Part shown: one piece after another, positions 32,885-36,284 of the stretch
Layout of the letters: each line of letters opens with the position of its first letter
How positions within the stretch are numbered: position 1 is the stretch's first letter
Source: a virus
Direction: 5' to 3' (one strand)
IMG/VR virus record: IMGVR_UViG_3300042691_020347
Coordinates: 1 to 36,284 of that record
Length of the DNA: 36,284 nt
Notes under the pieces: generated by a model
Seen by the model: only the letters and a program-made list of their open reading frames with translations
The model's database searches: none
Told to the model about the DNA's origin: nothing
Program-made: the position numbers and the translations under genes

Positions 32885-34552
32885 ATGAATAGATTTGATG
32901 AACTTTTTTCTTTAAAAGATATAACCACTTATTCTAACACTTTAGGAATTACTGAAGATGTTAGAAAATCCTATGTTGGTTTTACAAGAAAAATTCTAAA
33001 TGAACATAATGTTAAAAAAAGTCAAAATGTTAAATTAAATTGTTATCAAACAATTTTTCCAAAAATAGAAAAAAGAAAAAAGTTTACAGGGTTTGAAAAA
33101 TTTGTTGATTTAGAATTTAAAATTAGAATAAAATTATTATCAATGACATCTCCAAATCCTGATACATCAGTAGCTTATGATAATAACCATAAACATATTA
33201 GCACTCCTGAAGAATATGTAGATTTACTTGTTTCTGAAATAAAAAAAGAAAAAAAAGAAAAATTATTATACTTTAGTGGCGGATTAGATAGTGAACTATT
33301 GGCCTATATTTTATTAAACAATGATATTGAATTTACACCAGTAATTTTTCAATTATTAGATAATAATGACGAAGTTTCAAACGCAGAAGAAATATCATAT
33401 GCGATTAATTTTTGTAAAAAATTCTGTATAACTCCTATAATAGAAAATTTGTATATTGAAGACTTTTGGACAAGTGATGAATTTTTTACAATGGCTGAAG
33501 AATTTAACATAGTTAGTCCACATGTATTAACTCATGCCAAAATGATTCTTATCATGAATGAAAAATTTCCCGATCATGCTCATTATTTCGGCGGGGAAGT
33601 TAGATACATAATGGATATACCGAGAAATGAAGAAACAAAATTAGATTTAGTTTTTTCAGAAAAATTAGCAAAAGATACATTGTGGTATTTTCCTGCAGGA
33701 CCTCTTGTAATACCTGAAGGGTTTAGTAACAGTGTTACTACAAATAGTGTTACTTCTTTATTGTGGTATGGTTGGACAAATATGGCTTTGGCTATTGTCG
33801 GCGGCGGCGGTTCAGGTGGTCTAAAAATAGGTGCTGTTGCAGGTGGTGGCGGTGGTGGTGGTCAAGCTCGGACAGTTACTCTTACAAAACCGTCAGCAAC
33901 ATGGATTAGGGCTATTTTTGTAACTGCTGGAAAGGGAGGTATTCCGACAGCAGGTCAAGAAGGTTATTATTCCTCTGTTTCTTTATTTGAAGACACTGCA
34001 GGATTTACAGTATGGAAATCAATGCAGGCTACAGGTGGCGGCGCGGGATACGGAAGTTTTGATCCAGGAAGAGGCGGTTATGGAAAAATAGGAAACAATA
34101 ATGGATCTCCTACTGCGGACAACGGAAGCTCTTTAACAATAGACAACGGCCAAAGGATTGGCGGTAATGGTAATGCCGCGAGTGGACTTAATAATGGAGG
34201 TGGAGGTGGTAGCGGTGCTGCATTTGGCGGTGATCCTACAGTTTCTGCAGGTGGTAACGGGGCAGATGGTCAATTTGTAAATTTAGCTATCACTGGAAAT
34301 CCGACAGGCCAATTTGGTGCAGGTGGAGGTGGAGGCGCTAATCAATCAACATCAGCAACAGGGGGGATAGGAGGATTAGGATTCGAGTCTTCTTCAGTAC
34401 CAGCAGGTGGTGACGGTGGTGACGGGAGCGCCTTAGGAAATGGTCAAAACGGAGTTAACTACTTCGGTGCCGGGGGTGGAGGCCAAGGTGGCGGTTCATC
34501 AGCAGGCAGTGGCTCTCAAGGATTGATTAGAATGCAATATTGGAGAACTTAA
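32885..34552 (+). CDS. PP-loop ATPase fused to glycine-rich adhesin-like domain
   Basis: 555 residues in one uninterrupted frame. Residues about 1-125 are helical and basic. SGGLDS (131-136), after strand LLYF, is the ATP-pyrophosphatase P-loop (asparagine synthase/QueC-type superfamily), and the fold continues to about 260 (FGGEVRYI). From about 305 the protein becomes polyglycine-rich (AIVGGGGSGG, GGGGGGGQ) with short beta stretches and ends GLIRMQYWRT, like the adhesin at 3784. The ATPase would adenylate an acyl or similar substrate, unknown here. The fusion is unusual; N-terminal codons are more AT-rich than the Gly-rich half, consistent with domain joining. Confidence 0.75.
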   Translation: MNRFDELFSLKDITTYSNTLGITEDVRKSYVGFTRKILNEHNVKKSQNVKLNCYQTIFPKIEKRKKFTGFEKFVDLEFKIRIKLLSMTSPNPDTSVAYDNNHKHISTPEEYVDLLVSEIKKEKKEKLLYFSGGLDSELLAYILLNNDIEFTPVIFQLLDNNDEVSNAEEISYAINFCKKFCITPIIENLYIEDFWTSDEFFTMAEEFNIVSPHVLTHAKMILIMNEKFPDHAHYFGGEVRYIMDIPRNEETKLDLVFSEKLAKDTLWYFPAGPLVIPEGFSNSVTTNSVTSLLWYGWTNMALAIVGGGGSGGLKIGAVAGGGGGGGQARTVTLTKPSATWIRAIFVTAGKGGIPTAGQEGYYSSVSLFEDTAGFTVWKSMQATGGGAGYGSFDPGRGGYGKIGNNNGSPTADNGSSLTIDNGQRIGGNGNAASGLNNGGGGGSGAAFGGDPTVSAGGNGADGQFVNLAITGNPTGQFGAGGGGGANQSTSATGGIGGLGFESSSVPAGGDGGDGSALGNGQNGVNYFGAGGGGQGGGSSAGSGSQGLIRMQYWRT

Positions 34553-34562
34553 GTAACACATA

Positions 34563-35132
34563 ATGATTTACTTACTAGATGAAAAATTAACGGATCACTC
34601 TCACAGTAAATACATTTTAAATATTATTAAAAATCATACAGATATTGATGTAGAACTTATAGAAGTATCGCAACAACCTACTGTAGGAGAAATTGATAAT
34701 ATAGTTCAAGATCTACATAAAAAAGTTTTGCCAACAGACATTGTTTTATGCTGTTGGGTAGTTGAAGCAAATGAAATAATTGATGATATTTTTGATGACC
34801 TTTCAAATCAATGTTGGGTAGTTGTTGCAGCAGGTAACTTTAACAATGATATTACATTTTGGAGCCCTGCTAGAGCTAAACGTGTTATAACTGTTGCTTG
34901 TCTGAATAAATCTGGCATAAAGGCAAAGCTTTCGAATTACGGAGAAAGTAAAGAACTAGTTTGGGTACCTGGTACTAATTATAATGTAGGTTGGAAAAAT
35001 AGTAGTGGAACTAGTGTTAGTGCAGCAGTCTATGCAGCATTTTTGGCTGAAGCCATAAAAGAAAAAAACTTAGATGTTTTAACTGATTCATTAAAAAAAT
35101 ATTCGATAGCAGTTAAAAATGAACTGTCGTGA
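34563..35132 (+). CDS. Miniature subtilisin-like (S8) protease
   Basis: 189 residues. Clear S8 landmarks: VVVAAGN (oxyanion Asn92), LSNYGESKELVWVPGTNY (subtilase FSNYG...APG region) and GTSVSAA (Ser151 nucleophile). Near the N-terminus LLDEKLTDHSHS could supply Asp6 and His12, but they are only six residues apart where about 30 separate them in full-length subtilases, so activity is uncertain. No signal peptide or pro-domain. It lies 10 bases after the PP-loop/adhesin fusion, suggesting it processes that or another virion protein. No Shine-Dalgarno. Confidence 0.8.
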   Translation: MIYLLDEKLTDHSHSKYILNIIKNHTDIDVELIEVSQQPTVGEIDNIVQDLHKKVLPTDIVLCCWVVEANEIIDDIFDDLSNQCWVVVAAGNFNNDITFWSPARAKRVITVACLNKSGIKAKLSNYGESKELVWVPGTNYNVGWKNSSGTSVSAAVYAAFLAEAIKEKNLDVLTDSLKKYSIAVKNELS

Positions 35133-35149
35133 ATAAATGATTTGGTAAA

Positions 35150-35157
35150 AATAAATA
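35150..35157 (+). promoter_or_regulatory. Late promoter, AATAAATA
   Basis: In the 116-base gap before the exported protein at 35249. A TATAAT (35193-35198) with poor -35 follows and could be a second, host-type start. Confidence 0.5.
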
Positions 35158-35205
35158 TTATTCTATGTATAGATTATTCATGCCTAAGGCGTTATAATAT
35201 ATACA

Positions 35206-35221
35206 TACATAGAAATATGTA
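35206..35221 (+). promoter_or_regulatory. 5' leader hairpin with GAAA loop
   Basis: TACATA/TATGTA around GAAA, starting where the TATAAT at 35193 would begin transcription. Confidence 0.45.
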
Positions 35222-35248
35222 ATTTCATTAAACTTAAAGAGGTAAAAT

Positions 35249-35479
35249 ATGAAATCAATCGTTGCAACGATCGCTGCTCTTTTCGCAGCAACTGCTATGG
35301 CTCAAACTCCTGCTCCTAAGGCAGAAGAAAAGAAGCCCGAAGCTAAACCTGCCGCTGCTGCTCCAGCACCTGCTCCTGCTCCCAAGGCAGAAGAAAAGAA
35401 GTGCGACCCAGCTAAGGACAAGGATTGCAAGCCTGCTGCAAAGAAGGAAGAAAAGAAGGCTGAACCAGCTAAGAAGTAA
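35249..35479 (+). CDS. Small exported Pro/Ala/Lys-rich protein
   Basis: 76 residues; GAGG ribosome site. Signal peptide about 1-18 (MKSIVATIAALFAATAMA, cleaved before Q). The mature part is a low-complexity Ala/Pro/Lys/Glu chain with KAEEKK repeats and one Cys pair (CDPAKDKDC) that could form a disulphide. It resembles small periplasmic proteins of beta-proteobacteria in composition only. It ends in a strong terminator. A host-derived origin is possible. Confidence 0.75.
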   Translation: MKSIVATIAALFAATAMAQTPAPKAEEKKPEAKPAAAAPAPAPAPKAEEKKCDPAKDKDCKPAAKKEEKKAEPAKK

Positions 35480-35497
35480 TTCTTACTTGTTCAAGAT

Positions 35498-35522
35498 AAA
35501 GGCTACTTCGGTAGCCTTTTCT
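35498..35522 (+). terminator. Intrinsic terminator
   Basis: AAAGGCTAC/GTAGCCTTT with UUCG loop and T-run. Confidence 0.95.
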
Positions 35523-35523
35523 T

Positions 35524-35552
35524 TTGACAACATCAGTAGAAACACTTATACT
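35524..35552 (+). promoter_or_regulatory. Sigma70 promoter (TTGACA-17-TATACT) plus late element
   Basis: -35 at 35524-35529, -10 at 35547-35552. ACTAAATA (35550-35557) overlaps the -10, so the lipoprotein could be made both early and late. Confidence 0.8.
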
Positions 35553-35581
35553 AAATAATCATTTTACAGACGGAGAAAAAA

Positions 35582-35740
35582 ATGAAGACAACTATTATCG
35601 CAATTTTAGCCGCAACTTTATTTGTTGCTTGCAGTAAGAAAGAAGAAGCCAAGCCTGCTGAACCAGCACAAGTTATTGCTCCTACTCCTGCTGCACCTGC
35701 CGCAAGTGAGCCAGCTAAAACTGAAGAAGCTAAGAAGTAA
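35582..35740 (+). CDS. Small lipoprotein
   Basis: 52 residues, GGAG ribosome site. Signal peptide with lipobox FVAC (Cys18), so it should be lipid-anchored; Ser and Lys follow, consistent with outer-membrane sorting in Gram-negatives. The rest is Ala/Pro/Glu/Lys-rich (KKEEAKPAEPAQ...), like the preceding exported protein. It could act in superinfection exclusion or envelope modification, which is only inference. Confidence 0.75.
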   Translation: MKTTIIAILAATLFVACSKKEEAKPAEPAQVIAPTPAAPAASEPAKTEEAKK

Positions 35741-35758
35741 TTTTAGCTCGATCAAAAT

Positions 35759-35784
35759 AAACCCGCTTTATGCGGGTTTTTTAT
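35759..35784 (+). terminator. Intrinsic terminator
   Basis: AACCCGC with GCGGGTT around a short A/T loop and a run of Ts, between the lipoprotein and pstS. Confidence 0.9.
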
Positions 35785-35785
35785 T

Positions 35786-35807
35786 TTGTAACAATTTTGT
35801 AATCATT
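35786..35807 (+). promoter_or_regulatory. Pho box (PhoB site) of pstS
   Basis: Two direct repeats exactly 11 bases apart, TTGTAACAATT and TTGTAATCATT, each fitting the PhoB half-site pattern. They end nine bases before TATAAT (35817-35822), replacing a -35. Confidence 0.75.
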
Positions 35808-35816
35808 TTCTGCTAC

Positions 35817-35830
35817 TATAATAGTAAATA
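35817..35830 (+). promoter_or_regulatory. pstS -10 and overlapping late element
   Basis: TATAAT (35817-35822) is the PhoB-dependent -10; AGTAAATA (35823-35830) next to it could give late expression. Confidence 0.6.
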
Positions 35831-35856
35831 TTTTTACACACAATAAGGAGATTACA

Positions 35857-36284
35857 GTGAAAAAATTATTTGCAATTTTACTTGCTACTATTGGCATTAC
35901 TGCATCGGCTGCTGATATCACAGGAGCGGGTGCAACATTCCCATTCCCTGTTTATGCTAAATGGGCAGAACTTTACAAGAAAGAAACTGGCGTAGGCCTT
36001 AACTATCAAAGTATTGGTAGTAGTGGTGGGATACGTCAGATAAACAACAAAACTGTTACATTTGGCGCAACAGATGCACCCGTTAAAGGCGAAGATCTGG
36101 AAAAGAATGCTCAAGTTCAATTCCCTGCAATCATAGGTGGCACTGTTCCTATTATTAATTTGGATGGATTTAAACCAGGTGAACTACGTGTTACTGGTCC
36201 TGTAATGGCCGAAATGTTTTTGGGTACTATTTCAAAATGGAATGACTCTAAACTTGCTGCATTAAATCCTGGTAAGAAACTACC
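35857..36284 (+). CDS. pstS: Phosphate-binding protein PstS, 3'-truncated
   Basis: 142 codons visible; GTG start with AAGGAG seven bases upstream. Signal peptide about 1-18 ([18 protein letters not shown]). [16 protein letters not shown] and [12 protein letters not shown] are the phosphate-binding signature of Pst[10 protein letters not shown] is a further binding loop. It is a periplasmic receptor feeding phosphate to the host PstCAB transporter. Cyanophages carry pstS; here the sequence looks proteobacterial. Continues off the window. Confidence 0.95.
   Translation, partial: MKKLFAILLATIGITASAADITGAGATFPFPVYAKWAELYKKETGVGLNYQSIGSSGGIRQINNKTVTFGATDAPVKGEDLEKNAQVQFPAIIGGTVPIINLDGFKPGELRVTGPVMAEMFLGTISKWNDSKLAALNPGKKL

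Noticed and set aside
35878-36120. Minus-strand frame inside pstS
   Set aside because: pstS codes on the other strand with a clear signal peptide and family motifs.
1-36284. Integrase, attachment site or insertion sequence
   Set aside because: No recombinase or transposase motifs, no terminal inverted repeats and no tRNA-end duplication seen; the window looks like a lytic phage segment.

Overview
The window looks like part of an AT-rich T4-like (contractile-tailed) phage genome. The reasons are: near-continuous, mostly plus-strand packing with 1-14 nt overlaps; a block of tail-fibre, spike and adhesin genes; a class Ia ribonucleotide reductase set (nrdA, nrdB, glutaredoxin); and many small proteins of the kind I remember from T4-like marine phages. 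At least 17 gene boundaries also carry a TAAATA element matching the T4 late promoter (TATAAATA). The host is probably a Gram-negative proteobacterium, judging from the PstS, the signal peptides, the lipobox and the sigma70 promoters. I cannot name it.

Layout. Bases 1-8204 hold virion adhesion and structural genes: a truncated fibre gene, a 975-aa fibre with a long Gly-Tyr-Ser/Gly-Ile-Ser triplet tract, a polyglycine adhesin and several other structural genes. Bases 8313-10443 hold two tandem glycosyltransferase/TPR paralogues. Bases 10483-12941 hold a conserved structural trio, followed by an exported thermonuclease overlapping a tiny membrane protein. Bases 13607-17239 hold three adjoining genes, the last fusing a zinc metallopeptidase to a HAD phosphatase. 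A reverse-strand cluster of four small genes (17318-18158) faces them across a bidirectional terminator. Bases 18300-22641 hold small and head-associated proteins. Then come a PD-(D/E)XK exonuclease with a consensus sigma70 promoter and apparently no leader, a beta-helix tailspike, the nrd operon, an M15 peptidase virion protein and a cold-shock protein.

Bases 31560-32080 form an RNA locus. Its centre is a circularly permuted (two-piece) tmRNA gene: the CCA-ended acceptor part lies upstream of the tag-coding part. The two are joined by a 70-nt intervening segment whose ends pair, and the tag reads ANDAYFGEERLAA. This is the most notable item in the window.

The right end carries two small DUF7936-like proteins, a PP-loop ATPase fused to a glycine-rich adhesin-like domain, a miniature subtilase, two small exported proteins and the start of pstS. 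The pstS gene has a well-formed Pho box exactly where a PhoB-activated promoter should have one.

Working together, the phage appears to rebuild host nucleotide pools (nrd), buffer translation (tmRNA, cold-shock protein) and boost phosphate uptake under host PhoB control (pstS), while late promoters drive virion genes. Family assignments come from motifs read by eye; no database search was possible.
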